From Pomphorhynchus laevis (taxonomy: Eukaryota > Acanthocephala > Palaeacanthocephala > Echinorhynchida > Pomphorhynchidae), in the NCBI GenBank assembly GCA_012934845.2, contig WNNJ02000321.1, forward strand, positions 59,462 to 123,461: a DNA stretch of 64,000 bases, given 5' to 3'. The number at the start of each line of letters is the position of its first letter. The stretch's first letter is position 1. The position numbers were made by a program, and so were the translations under genes. The notes below the pieces were generated by a model that saw nothing but the letters and a program-made list of their open reading frames with translations, searched no databases and was not told the origin of the DNA. Shown here piece after piece: positions 22,464 to 34,149 of this stretch.

Positions 22464-25400
22464 TTAGCCCACATGCAATATCTGTTTAAATTCTCCGTCA
22501 TTCATTACAAAACCGATGAAGTCATTTCTATTTATTACCTTATCGACTTCTCTTCCACAACTTTCGAACATTCTTTTAACTATTGTGTCTATGTCAACAC
22601 TTGATCCATAAGCTTCACAAATGAATTTTAATACTTTCCTTAATTCCTTTTCATCTAGCTGTCCATTCTTGTTAAGATCGTACATGTCAAACGCATTTGA
22701 CCATTTTGTAATAGAGTCAGCTAAAATTATAGATCTAAATGATCCAAGCACTATCGAAAATAAGATCATAAGAAATAAACTATCCACACACATTTAGACA
22801 GACCCATAAAAAACATTTAAATCGTCTAATGCATGTAATTGCCATTTAGAATGTAATTAAATTTGAGTACAAAGTAAAATAAATTACATTATAATATTTC
22901 TCTGTGGATGATGACGAATTTCCGGAATGTATACTGTCTTACCTAACAAAAAGTCAATGCTAAAATAATTCTTATTTATTATATTTTCGTAATTACTTAA
23001 TTAAATTTTAATTATGTAATTTAAAACGTAATTACTTAATTAAATTTGGGACATTTCTGTAAAATGTATAATTAAAAGATGTATCAATTAATTCATTTTT
23101 TTGGCAATTTCAAAATAATAAAAGGAACTTTTCTATATTTTAAACTGGTTTAACTTAACGATCATTTCGTTGAACACATTAAAAAATAATCAATATTTAT
23201 TTTATTAATCTGTTCGTAAAACTTTCTAGCTATAGAAATCATTAGTTAGAGAAATTCTAAATTATAGAAAATCTATAGATTTAAATATTTACATATATAT
23301 TTTTATGTATAGTACAAGATATGTTTGTAGTTATTATTCAAACTAAATAATAGCGAGTTTGACGTTTTACAATTTTAATATTACATGCACTCTTAACATT
23401 AAAATTTTTATGGATAGAAAATAATATACTGAGGTACAATTAGAAATTATAGCAGATGTTCACATTACTTAAGAGGAAATGCATAATTAGGGTGTATTTA
23501 TGCCAGCGGTTATACTGGTTCTTAGTTGAAAAATCATAAGTTATAAAAAATCTTAAGTTACAAAAATTCCAATCTATCCAAAATTTAAGTTATAAAAATT
23601 AATTATAATAAAAAATTCCAATCTATACAAAATTTAACTTATAAAATTTTTGAAGTATTAAGTTGTAAAAAATCATAATTTATAACAAAAAAATTAAGTC
23701 ATAAAAATTCAAATTTATACAAAATCAAAAGTTATTAAAAAACTGAAGTTACAAAAATCTTAAGTTATAAAGAATTTTAAATTACACAAAATCTTATGAT
23801 TTATTGTAAATTAAACGAAATCTTAAAGTAATTTATAAAATCAAAATTTATAAAAATCTAAAGTTATAAAAATCGAAAGTTATAAAAATATAAAGTTATA
23901 AAAATCTAAAGTTATAAAAATCGAAAGTTATAAAAATATAAAGTTATAAAAATCTAAAGTTATAAAAATTTCCAATTTATACAAAATCAAAAGTTATAAA
24001 AAATCTCAAGTCTTAAAAATAATTAATTTATTATACCATATGCTATTTGCAGAAGGAATGATTAATTGAACCGAATAAATAAACATCAAAAAAAGCATTA
24101 CTTATATCTTAAGCTTTTTAGCACTTACGAGATTGAGAAGCAGCTAGGGCACACATAAATTCATAGAAGTCGATCGTACCATTGCCATCTTGATCGAAAT
24201 GCTTAAATCCCACTTCACATAGATTATTAGGATTTTTGCCAGGCATCAGCTCACTGAAAACTTTCTTAAATACGTCTTTGGTCAATTTACCACTTGGACA
24301 ATCTTGTAAAAAATTGCGATGCCATTTTAATATCTATAAAACAAATGAATATGTTATTATGATATTTTAACTATTAAATAGTATTAACAGTTTATTTCTC
24401 GATCCAACATAGCAGCGGGGCCAAATTAGGTAACATTTACATGCACCGCTCGTTCACTCACACTTACGGTCAAATACGCGCTAATGAGCTATTTCCTCTA
24501 ATATATTTCAATATATTTCAACTTTTATTTAAAATTGAAATTTAAAATAAAAATCAATTTAAGTATATATTTATTTGTTTTATAAAACAAAAACAAATAA
24601 ATATGTTATTATGATATTTTTACAATTAAATATTATTAACAGTTTATTTGTCCATATGTTAAGAGAGTTCAATATTTTGAGGTTTGACAAATTTTTCTAA
24701 CAAAGTAGATACTGAAAATTGATTGTGCCGTTATTCAAATCGCTTAACGAAATTTGTTCTTTAATTAAATTGTAATGAATAAAGAGTGTAAAACTTTGCT
24801 ATTCATGAGTAATATTTACAATAAATGTTTCAAACTATGAATTGTCAAGCCAGCATATTCCTTGCGAATCAGCGTATGCATTTAACTGATGCTAACGATC
24901 ATTTTACGCATTATACGTTAGCAGATCAAAATGATAAGAGATAGTTAGTTAATCATTGATTGTCCAAATGCACAAGTAATTGTAATGTTATCCTGATAGT
25001 CATAATTAATTATTTATTATTAATCTTAGAGACAGCGAATAAAGATATGAAGAATTTTTAAACTTATTTAAATATGAATTAATTTATTAATTTATTAATT
25101 TATAATTTATAAATATAAATTATTTTTAACAAGGACAGTTAAACGACAAGATAAGCTAACTTGAGTCTCCGTATTTATACTATTTATAAATTAAAAATAA
25201 TGCAAAATAAAATTTAAATAATTAAACAACAAATAATTAAATAATTATTATATAATATTTTATATTTATAATTATTTTAATTATAAAATGATTATTTTAA
25301 CTACTTTACTTTTAAAAAAAGTATTTAATTTTATTTTTATATAAAAATTTTCATAATTAATATTTACAAAGTTCTAATTTTATAATTGAAATTTAAAATA

Positions 25401-26288
25401 AAAATCAATTTAAGTAATAGCATTATATTACGACTAAAATGTACACCTTAAAAATTTTTAATATTCAGATTTCCCGATCAACTCTATCTCAAGCTGATCG
25501 TGTAGACCGATTAATCAGATCAGCTAACTGTATTTAAGTATTTTTTATTATTTATAAATTAAAAACAATAAAAAATAAAAATTTAACAATAAATAATAAA
25601 ATATTTAAAAATAATAGATAATTGTTATAAGATTTTGTATAATTTATATTTATATATCGATACAATTTATTATTAAAATTTAAAAATAAAAATCAAATGT
25701 TATGAATAGACTAATACTACTTTTGTTGATTTAATATTGTAAATTTAATAGTAAAAAAATTGAAATTTAAAATAAAAATCAATTTTTATGAATTGACCAA
25801 TAGATAAACTATGTATCATAATAAGAATTAGAAGTCATCAGGAGGAACAGCTATGTTATCAGGTTTCGGATCCATTTTCCTCTAGTTCGAAAACAGTATA
25901 AGACAAGCACTGACTCGTTATATAAAAGCTCTGTGTTTAATCCAGTTTTCAAAGAGCAGTGATACCTAGGTATTTGTGCTGCGTACCATAATTAAGTTGT
26001 CTATTACTGATAGAATACTTATGGTTTAAATTATCTTTGCCATGTCGCGTTAAGACACATTTATGAACATTAAGAGCAAGGCCCGTGTTTATGCATCACT
26101 CAACTAAGGAATAACTTAAACGTTATTCCATAAAATTAGAGGAATGAAAAACAATAGAAAAATTTTCATTTGTAGAAAATCAACAAAATTACCTCTTCCT
26201 TGCTTATTTGTGTGTTACTCATTAGTAATTCAATGGCTTCCTGTGTTAAAATGGTCGGATCCTGTTCCTTGCTTTGCTTACTGCCCAT
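22464..26288 (-). CDS. Neuronal calcium sensor family EF-hand protein (three exons)
   Basis: Exons on the minus strand: 26193-26288, 24129-24333, 22464-22720; GT-AG introns with matching phases, 185 residues. A calcium-switched membrane-associated regulator of the recoverin/visinin/frequenin group. Exon 1 starts MGSKQSKEQDP, a classic N-myristoylation signal. The first EF-hand is degenerate and carries DCPSG (43-47), typical of the family. EF2 (D79, D81, N83, T85, D87, E90) and EF3 (D115, N117, N119, Q121, D123, E126) have full sets of calcium ligands; EF4 (about 156-167) is degenerate, starting with Gly. Usual family length is about 190. Introns of 1.9 and 1.4 kb hold repeats. No frame breaks. 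It cannot be assigned to one subfamily by eye. Confidence 0.9.
23530..24015. repeat. 16-17-bp AT-rich minisatellite in NCS intron 2
   Basis: Units such as AAAATCTAAAGTTATAA repeat with drift over about 480 bases; the most regular part is 23850-23990. Confidence 0.8.
24390..25890 (-). repeat. Penelope-like tail repeats in NCS intron 1
   Basis: At 24395-24420 the minus strand carries GGCCCC and CTGCTATGTT, the left half of the structured tail found after the Penelope-like ORF. At 25490-25890 a longer copy runs from an AGCTAACTG end, through the AT-rich middle, to the right half (about 25845-25890: CCGAAACCTGATAACATAGC on the minus strand). A further AT-rich copy starts near 25150. No RT coding sequence here. 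Confidence 0.6.
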
Positions 26289-27030
26289 TGTTTAAATCTG
26301 GAAAGGTTCAGAAATGGTTTAGCAGTGTAAATGTAGATATCAGTCGTTAGATATACGGTATACTTATAGAGAACTTAGTTTCGTATTGTTATTCCTCTCT
26401 GCATGTCTACTCTAGTACATCAGAAATACATCCAGGCCTCTATTTATGCGCAGTACTTTTGCACTTCTGTGTGTCTTCTCCTCTTCTGTCTCTTATGATA
26501 TTTTGTATTAGAGAAATTGCAACACGATCTGGTGACATTTTGATAGCTCTACAATTCAAACAAACCAAAATACGATAAAAAAATGCAAACATCGACTGTA
26601 AAACAAATACTGAATGAAAAAATAAGCACTGTAATTTAAAAATTGCATTCTTATATTGTCTTATATTATCACTATGATTAGAGTATACATCGTCTTGTTC
26701 TTTCGATGTGTTTATCAACTTCTTGGTAAATTCTTGAATTTATTAAGTATTTTTATCTTAACTACAAAAAAATCACACTAGAGAGCATATTTAGAATAAT
26801 TTAACCAATCAAAATAAAAGCGTTTTACCACATTAATATTATAAAACAAGTTTTTGTGTTTTATGGTAGCACCAATACTGTCATAATTTATTAATTCATA
26901 TAATAAAATAGCAGTTGTGTGTGGGTTTTATAAAATGTTGCCGAAATGCTAATATTTTAGTTACATGACTTTCTATATCAAAAATATTCATATTAGAAAT
27001 ACCTTCCATATATATACTAATAAGTAGTAT
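26289..27030. other. Upstream region of the calcium sensor gene
   Basis: No supported gene. A 92-codon minus-strand frame (26440-26718) has no recognisable feature and could be 5'UTR or chance. I see no convincing promoter element. Confidence 0.3.
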
Positions 27031-27034
27031 ATTC

Positions 27035-27035
<1 letters not shown>

Positions 27036-27090
<55 letters not shown>
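27036..27090. repeat. (TA)n microsatellite
   Basis: A TA run that leads directly into a fragment of the 378-bp satellite (AATAGTAGTGCACAGA). Confidence 0.9.
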
Positions 27091-27093
<3 letters not shown>

Positions 27094-27450
27094 GTAGTGC
27101 ACAGATGTGCTGAGTAAACAGCATATTTAAATAATTAAATAATTATTTAATTATTTAATTAAATAATTAGTAGTGGTAGTGCGAAATAATAATGGTAGTG
27201 CGAAAAATCGCTTGAAACTGTGATCCAGGAGCCTGAACTGGCTACTATTGATTTAAAATTCATATGAGCTGCTCAAAAACTGGACTTCGATCATCAGCTC
27301 CATCAGTCTAATGTATCACTCCGAGACGCCCCGAACCACCCAGCAGTCATCGTCAGTCGGATGAAGTGGTTAGGGTGCGTTTCGACTGCTTTTGTGATAA
27401 CTATAAAGACACCAGCAATTCCTCACGATGCTAAACAAAACTCAGGTTTT
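27091..27450. repeat. Satellite fragments, both subfamilies
   Basis: 27091-27125 matches the 378-bp satellite; 27180-27450 matches 16165-16430 closely, including the GCAGTC (27343-27348) / GACTGC (27384-27389) hairpin with the permuted GAAA and CTGACGA boxes. Confidence 0.7.
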
Positions 27451-27644
27451 GTTTATATATATAATGTTATCCATTTCATTTTGACAAATATTGAGTTCAT
27501 AATATGAAGAATTAAAATTAGGAAATTAATTTAAAAATTAAAAAATTAATATCCCATATGTTTCGTGTATGTACACATGCAATCTCACAGAAAAAAATCA
27601 ATTTTTATGGTTTTCTAACATTTTTACAGTTTTATTCATTAAGG

Positions 27645-28260
27645 AGTAACAGATAAAGAAATTAAAAGGGATTTTACTCATTAAGGAGTCACATGTAAAG
27701 AAATTAAAAGGGATTTTACTAATTAAGGAGTAACATATAAAGAAATTAAAAGGGATTTTACTCATTACGGAGTAACATGTAAAGGAGTTAAAATGGATTT
27801 AACTCATTGAGGATAATTATATAAAGAAGTTAAAAAGGATTTTATTAATTAAGGAGTAACATAAAAAGAAATTAAAAGGGATTTAACTCATTGAGGATAA
27901 ACATATAAAGAAGTTAAAAAGGATTTTATTTAAGGAGTAACATATAAAGAAATTAAAAGGGATTTTACTAATTTAGGAGTAACATATAAAGGAGCTAAAA
28001 TGAGTTAACTCATTAAGGATTAACATATAAAGGAGTGAAAAAGGATTTAAGTCATTAATAAATAACGCATAAAGAAGTTAAAATGGATTTTACTAATTTT
28101 AAAAATCACATAAAGGAGTTAAAGATGATTTTACTCATTAAGGTGTAAAACATAAAGGAGTTAAAAAGGATTTTACTCATTAAGGAGTAAAATCTTAACT
28201 TAATTAAATTTTGCTAATTAAAAGATAAAAAAATTTTACTAATTAAATTGTAACACATAA
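27645..28260 (+). repeat. 42-bp tandem repeat, about 14 units
   Basis: The unit contains AAGGAGTAACATATAAAG, then AAATTAAAAGGGATTTTACT. Unit length is mostly 42 bases; similarity fades rightward. No coding capacity: units contain stops. Confidence 0.85.
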
Positions 28261-28264
28261 AAGA

Positions 28265-28680
28265 TTTAAAGAGGATTACGCAACATTTACGTAACAAGAT
28301 ATTTACACAACAAGACGTTACAAACAAAATGGTGTAGAAATCCAACATGATGGCCAACATTTTTACATCGTAAAAGCTTTCATGTCCAGCAAATTAGAGA
28401 ACGAATCGTCTATAACTAAGCACTTAAAATTGAGAAAATATGTAGTGAGCAAATTGAATTCAAAGCGAATGTAAAATTGTTTCCAAAACATTTAAGTGCG
28501 TGTGGATAAAGATAGCATATTCAAATTCAAAATAGAAGAATACATGAAACGATTTTTTGAATCTACTGAGTATCACCATTAAATTTCAGCACATAAACTT
28601 GTTAAAATTCGTTCGTGTCAAAGCTCTTACAAATCTTTTTAAATAGTTGATAATGATCCATTATTGATGATCCATTATTA
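28265..28680. other. AT-rich intergenic DNA
   Basis: I see no gene or element here. Confidence 0.35.
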
Positions 28681-28689
28681 TTAGATAGT

Positions 28690-28795
28690 TGATAATGATC
28701 CATTATTAAGAATTATTGGAGTTGGATAAAAGTAAAAAGGAAAATTTTATTTGATATTTTGCAACCTATGCTAGCATTTTCAGTAAATAATTGTA
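28690..28795. mobile_element. Half copy of the 200-bp foldback element
   Basis: AGTTGATAATGATCCATTAT, then AAGAATTATTGGAG and an AAATTTTATTTGATATTTTG segment match the left arm of the element at 9881-10080, including DNA just outside it. The right arm is missing. Confidence 0.6.
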
Positions 28796-28979
28796 TTTAA
28801 AAATTTTATATATTTAATATAAATAAAATATAATAAATAAAACTAGATTTAGAAAATCCCTTAACGTGATCTATCTTTGGAATACTCTTTTAACAAATCG
28901 ATAAGTTTTTGCTAGTTATAAGTATTATCCACAAATATGTATAACCTTTAATGTAGAATTCCAACCCGCAGCTATATTT

Positions 28980-29600
28980 ATATTTTGTCAAATCGTAAAC
29001 AAGAATATTTGTATTCTAATTGAAGGAATTAAGAAGACTCAAACGACATAAATTGACTCTATGCTTTTACGACTTTGGAGTCTCATAGGGAGGGGATGCT
29101 GCACAACTGGATTGACGTGCAGCACACCTAGACAGTTCAATAAGTCCTTCTAATAAAGGAGGACTTCTAGTGAAGGAGGACTACTGATGGTATTCAAAAG
29201 TCGAAACAGCATAGAGTCAGTTTATCCCATTTGAGTCTTCCCGATTACTTCAATTAAAATATAAAATGGCGGGAAAAGTAGGTCATCTGTTTAATTACTA
29301 CCAGCAATGAATGAGCTTGGTGTAATCACTCGATAAGAGTGCTTTTAATACCACTTGTTAGGTAATGCTGAGTGAATTATTCGTGATGAATACTCTCACC
29401 AGTGTTAGTTCCTAGTATATGGATGTGTACTAGAATGACTTACGAAGCTGTCTAGTGGTGTTGCACTTTAATCCAAATGTGCAGCAACCCCTACTGATGA
29501 TACTCAAAAGTCGAAACAACATTGAGTCAGTTTATGCTGTTTGAGTCTTCTCGATTCCTTCAATCAGAATATAAATTGGTGATAAAAGTATGTCATATGT
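28980..29600. mobile_element. Inverted-repeat element with two right-hand ends
   Basis: A left arm (about 29010-29095, with AAGACTCAAACGACATAAAT) is mirrored by 29180-29275 and again by 29490-29590. Arms are about 90-110 bases. The left arm with the near right end makes a roughly 270-bp palindromic unit. The right arms contain a CTGATGA/GAAA/GTC series in hammerhead order (29494-29528). No coding sequence. Family unknown. Confidence 0.55.
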
Positions 29601-29649
29601 TGTTGCAGCTTTCATCAGTTGTTAAACACAAAAAAAACAAATTTAGATT

Positions 29650-29800
29650 AAATTTTAATCATTGATAAATCAAACCAGATAACTGAGTCCACGTATTTTA
29701 TATTATTTATAAATTAAAATAATGCTAAATAAAAATTCAGCAATTAAATAATAAAAATTATAAATTATAAATAATTATTGTACCATACTAACTAGAATAA
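29650..29800 (-). repeat. Penelope-like tail fragment
   Basis: ACCAGATAACTGAGTCCACG and the AT-rich run after it match the far end of the tail that follows the Penelope-like ORF (complement of 48640-48790). Confidence 0.55.
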
Positions 29801-30170
29801 CCATCAAGTACAGCTAGAAAGTTTCCATTAAATGAAACTTCAAAGTAATAAATTTTTGAAACCGTATTTTTCGAACGCATTCATACTTTATTTATATTTA
29901 TCACTGATGTGATCATGAGATCATTGAATAGGTATTGGTGATTTTTTGATGGATTTTTTACATTTATTTTGTTAATTTTGCTAGATCACACAAGGGGATT
30001 TCGGCGCAGAAACCAACATTCCTTAATTACTTCCAAATCCATGGGCTTTGACTCACATGCCAACTTTTAACCTGATCTATTGGTGTTGTTTCGTTAGCTA
30101 CTACCGTACAATGGTACACTTGGACTCGTCAAAAGGATGTGTACCACTGTAGTTTATTTTTAAACCATAT

Positions 30171-31990
30171 TTGCACTTTCAGATTCGATTCAAGGTACTT
30201 TCAATCGGTTGCTATGCGTCTTACATCAATACAATCATATCTAAATACAATCAAACGACAGCGCAATTAACTACACAAATGAAAGGAGGAAAACGTACTT
30301 GTCACCTCTGCCAGAAAGACATTGCCTTGACATCGAGTGGACGCTTCCGCTTCCACAAGTTTGGAGGTTTAAGATGTGCAGGTTCCGGAAAGGAATCCTT
30401 CAGAGTTCTTTTGAACATGTGCCAGAGTCTAAATTCAACGAACTCACCGAAGAGATCAATTCACATATAGCAATTCCACCCGTTCGAGTCGAAGATTCAA
30501 GCCTTCTGTCGTGTTTTCAATCACACCGGCACAAAGAATCGCCAACGGCCATACGTATCCCGTTTAAAGCACGGGTTATAGCATCCACCCATCGGAGATG
30601 TCGGTTTATGAACAAACTTGCTGCTCTTAGGCAAATCGTGCTTCATTTGCTCGATACCTACAACTTGCAGAGGTCGACATAAAGTTAAAAAGCACATTTT
30701 CCAGCCAATAAGAGCCTACACGACAACCGCCTTACCGGATTTGCCATCGGTGAGAGCAATACCACGCAAAAATGCAAATCGCAAACCGAAGGGCGAGTAG
30801 GAACTTGATTGTATCAGCCTGGTCAAGCCTTGAAATTACGGGAAAGCAGCTTAGCGCCTGATTTCAGTCGACATATCAACCCCATCTGCACAAGCACGGA
30901 CACTCCTGCAAAGACTGCATCCTCCTACGTACAGCAGCTAAACATATCAACCACTATCATCCCCTAATATTACAAAACAGTGCTCGAACAATCCACTTTC
31001 GTCAATAATTATAAGTCGTGAAACAGTTTTTGCCGCAGTCAACTCTTTCCCCTAAGCGACAGGATCAGGCTGCCTGGGACTAAGCTGAAGCATATACAGG
31101 ATATGCTACAAGCCAATAGCAAAGGATCACTTGCAGAGAATTTGACACACCGTATCAATCATCTATTGCAGGACTCGCACCCTCTAAGTGGCGACGGATA
31201 TAGCTGGCGCTAACTTGATCGCGCTGCCAAAAAAGGACGGGGGTTTAAAACCAATCGCCATCAACGAAACTCTCCGCCGTCTCTGTTCGAAGTGCATCTG
31301 TCTTCAACTCCATTAAAGCTTCGTCAGCCTGCTACAACCAACACAATAAGAGGTAGCAACCCCAAACGCAATAGAAAGGATCGTTCACAACGTTAGACGA
31401 CTCCACGAGCAACACGCCAACGACATCAATTGGACCTGGGTAAAGATCGACATGTCAATCGCATTCAACTCAGTGTCCAGAGCACAGTTACGAGTGGAGA
31501 TCCGAGAAAAGGTTCCAGAGCTCTTGCCCTTGTTTGATTTCAAGTACAAATGCAATCACTCCTACGTTTCAGCTCACTCGACCCTCTCAACTCATGCAAG
31601 GGAGTCCAGCAGAGAGATCCATTGGGCTCGACCCTATTCTCATTGGCCATTCAGAGAACGATTAAAAAGGTATCCCAAATACCTAGAATAAACCTCAACA
31701 TGTGATATCTGGATGACGGCATAGTCGGTGGGACGCCATCAGCAATTGCATCCGCACTCGGCTGTCTAGATGCGAACTTTAAAATGATGGATCCCCAGTT
31801 AAATTGATGAAAGACAAAAGTCATCGCCATGCCTGAAGCCGTATCGATGATAATCAGTCTAAACAAAGCATATCGCTTTGTAAAACTAGTGAGACCGATA
31901 TTTAACAACATTCATCAGATACGGAAGAGAATAAGACAGCGAAATCCAAGAGCCTCTTGACTCAAACCCCATTTCAGAAAATCAACCCAA
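30171..31990 (+). mobile_element. Cys-rich RT retroelement, zinc-finger type, decayed
   Basis: Starts with a zinc-finger reading CHLCQKDI...RFRFHKF...C (about 30297-30380). RT motifs follow in shifting frames: KPIAINETLRRLCSKC (about 31248-31295), KIDMSIAFNSVSRAQ (about 31447-31490) and YLDDG (about 31708). KVIAMPE follows. This RT group has a C-terminal SSWL/FFDVRVFN domain like that at 2123-2920. Several frame breaks; not functional. Its base composition is richer in G and C than its neighbours. Confidence 0.65.
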
Positions 31991-32067
31991 TTCAATCGTC
32001 TAGCTTTTATCACGTTGACGAGTAAGACCATATTGTTCTTGATTCGTTACTTATCGATATTCAGGAT

Positions 32068-32751
32068 TTGCAGAGTAAGCCCGGCTTCGATGACATATAC
32101 TACCAGCAATTGCGCAAGCAGTGCAGTGATCAAGTAAGCAAACAGGGCGCACTCGTAGACGTGATACCACAGAAATTCAAAACACTGAATTGCGCAACTA
32201 GCAGTGAACAAACTGTCGGCATATTTGCGGACTGCTATGCAGTAGAATTAGCGATGCAGCATATTCTGCTATTTATTATTGACGGCAGCAACGTCGATGA
32301 GAGGTTTACTCTAAAGAGCGCTCTAGTGAAGAACTGCAGTACTGGTGACGAATATTGCACCAAACAGTGCAGTGATCAAGTAAGCGAACAGGGCGCAGTC
32401 GTAGACGTGATGCCACAGAAATCCCAAACACTGAATTGCGCAACTAGCAGTGAACAAACGATCGGCAAATTCACCAACTGCTATGCAGTAGAATTAGCGA
32501 TGCAGCATATTCTGCTATCTATTATTGACGGCAGCAACGTCGATGAGAAGTTTCTTCTAAAGAGCAATCCAGTGAAGAACTGCGATACTGGTGACGAATA
32601 TTGCACCACACACGATGAACGAAAGAAACGACCCAACAAATCGGCGGTTACGTTTGCTGACGAAGTTATGTGGCGAGCTGATCATCGTTACCCGGCTAAA
32701 GCTAATCGTGCACGCTTTACTTACAGCCGCGACGCTGATGATGATTGTTAA
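32068..32751 (+). CDS. Unknown protein with an 82-residue tandem duplication
   Basis: About 227 open codons with no ATG at the start; TTCAG just before GATTTG (about 32062) could be a splice acceptor, so this may be a last exon. Two copies of a 246-bp unit (32116-32361, 32362-32607), about nine-tenths identical and in frame, encode KQCSDQVSKQGALVDV...NCATSSEQT...CYAVELAMQHIL...GDEYCT. The C-terminus (DERKKRPNKSAVTFADEVM...NRARFTYSRD) is basic; AVTFADE resembles an RVxF-type PP1-docking motif and ARFTYSR recalls the end of PPP1R15-type domains, but spacing and key residues do not fit well. Composition is far richer in G and C than the flanks, yet like the RT element before it. Host exon, retrocopy and element gene all remain possible. 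Confidence 0.45.
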   Translation: MQSKPGFDDIYYQQLRKQCSDQVSKQGALVDVIPQKFKTLNCATSSEQTVGIFADCYAVELAMQHILLFIIDGSNVDERFTLKSALVKNCSTGDEYCTKQCSDQVSEQGAVVDVMPQKSQTLNCATSSEQTIGKFTNCYAVELAMQHILLSIIDGSNVDEKFLLKSNPVKNCDTGDEYCTTHDERKKRPNKSAVTFADEVMWRADHRYPAKANRARFTYSRDADDDC

Positions 32752-32759
32752 ACGGATGA

Positions 32760-34140
32760 AGAATTTACCTTAAATACTATTTTAATTTATATTTAAAAAT
32801 TATTATTAAATTATTTAAATAATCGTTACATACATTTTATATAATTTATATTTATAATGATAAAATTAAAATTTAAAATAATAGTCAATTTTTATCAATT
32901 GATTAATAAATAATGGGCGATGTATCATGATAAGGATAAGAGGTCATCAGGAGGAACTTTTATGCTATCAGATTTTGGCCTATTCCTCAACCCAACATAG
33001 TAGCGATGTCAAACACGTGCTAATGACGTATTTCCTCTGTGAAATTTGATTATCTAGTATTATATTATAATACAAAGTATATTATTTATTATCCATCCAC
33101 AATAATTTCCCGCTAATGATTTTAAATTTATTTTAATAATATTGTGTTTATTTATATATTTAACTATTTTATGTTTAATTTTATTTTTATAGTAACCTAG
33201 TTTAAAATATGAATCTATTAAATTATTTGAATGATTTTAAAGAAAGACAATGTCATTACATATTATGGCAATTCTTAAAATTTCATTATTTGATGTATTA
33301 TATTTAATATTATATGGTATGCATGAATGCTCATGCAAAAATATATTTATTGTAAATTTAAATATGTCATCTTTACGATATAAATAAAAGTAGTTTTAAT
33401 TTATTTTTAATATTATTGTGTTGATTTGTATATTTTACTATTTTTGTTTGTTTTTATTTTTATAGTAACCTAGTTTAAAATCTGTATCTATTAAATTATT
33501 TAAATGATTTTGTAGAAAGCCAATATCATTACATATTGTTGCAATTCTTAAAATTTCATTATTTAATGTATTATATTTTATATTATATGGTATGTATGAA
33601 TGTTCACGTAAAAATGATTCTTGTAAATTTAAATATGTCATCTTTACGATATTAATTAATAGTAGTTTTAATTTATGTTAATTTAATGTTTAGATTTAGA
33701 TATATACCTTCTTTATCATCAATATCGGTATATTAGTGTTTTTTAAGAATAAGACTACCTGGGTAAATTTGTTCACCCTTTTAAATAAAAATTATTAGAG
33801 TTAAATACACATATATCATCAATATACCGAAACATGCGTTTTATATCTTTATATAATTTCGATTTATTTTTTAATCAGTTATGAACAAATTCATATTTTA
33901 TAAAACTTAAAAAAGTCAGCCATAATTGGGCTACTATTACCACCCATTGGAACACCTTTTAATTGTCTAAATATATATAGAAAGTTGATTCAAAGTTTTG
34001 CATTTGATTAAAAGTTGATTCACAGTTTGTTTTTTATTTGATTCCAGTTTCAAATGAACATTTAAATGTGCACGCGCTTTCAAATAATCTTGAATAATTT
34101 TTGGATATATATGTTTAGATATATGGTAGATAATATAACG
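32760..34140 (-). mobile_element. Penelope-like element, C-terminal RT and tail, decayed
   Basis: On the minus strand: MGGNSSPIMADFF region (about 33930), RYIDDICVF region (about 33825), then a block with YIPYNIKYNTLNNEILRIAT that occurs twice (33438-33660 and 33180-33400), a tandem duplication. The structured tail follows (about 32940-33010), then the AT-rich end. Same family as 45720-48440. No intact frame over the RT. Confidence 0.7.
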
Positions 34141-34149
34141 TTTTGACTA

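Noticed and set aside
26440-26718. 92-codon minus frame upstream of the calcium sensor gene
   Set aside because: No motif and no connection to exon 1, which starts with its own ATG and myristoylation signal.
32068-32751. Firm call of a PPP1R15-type phosphatase regulator
   Set aside because: The spacing before VTF does not match RVxF, the Trp-containing part of the domain is absent, and the ARFTYSR match is short.
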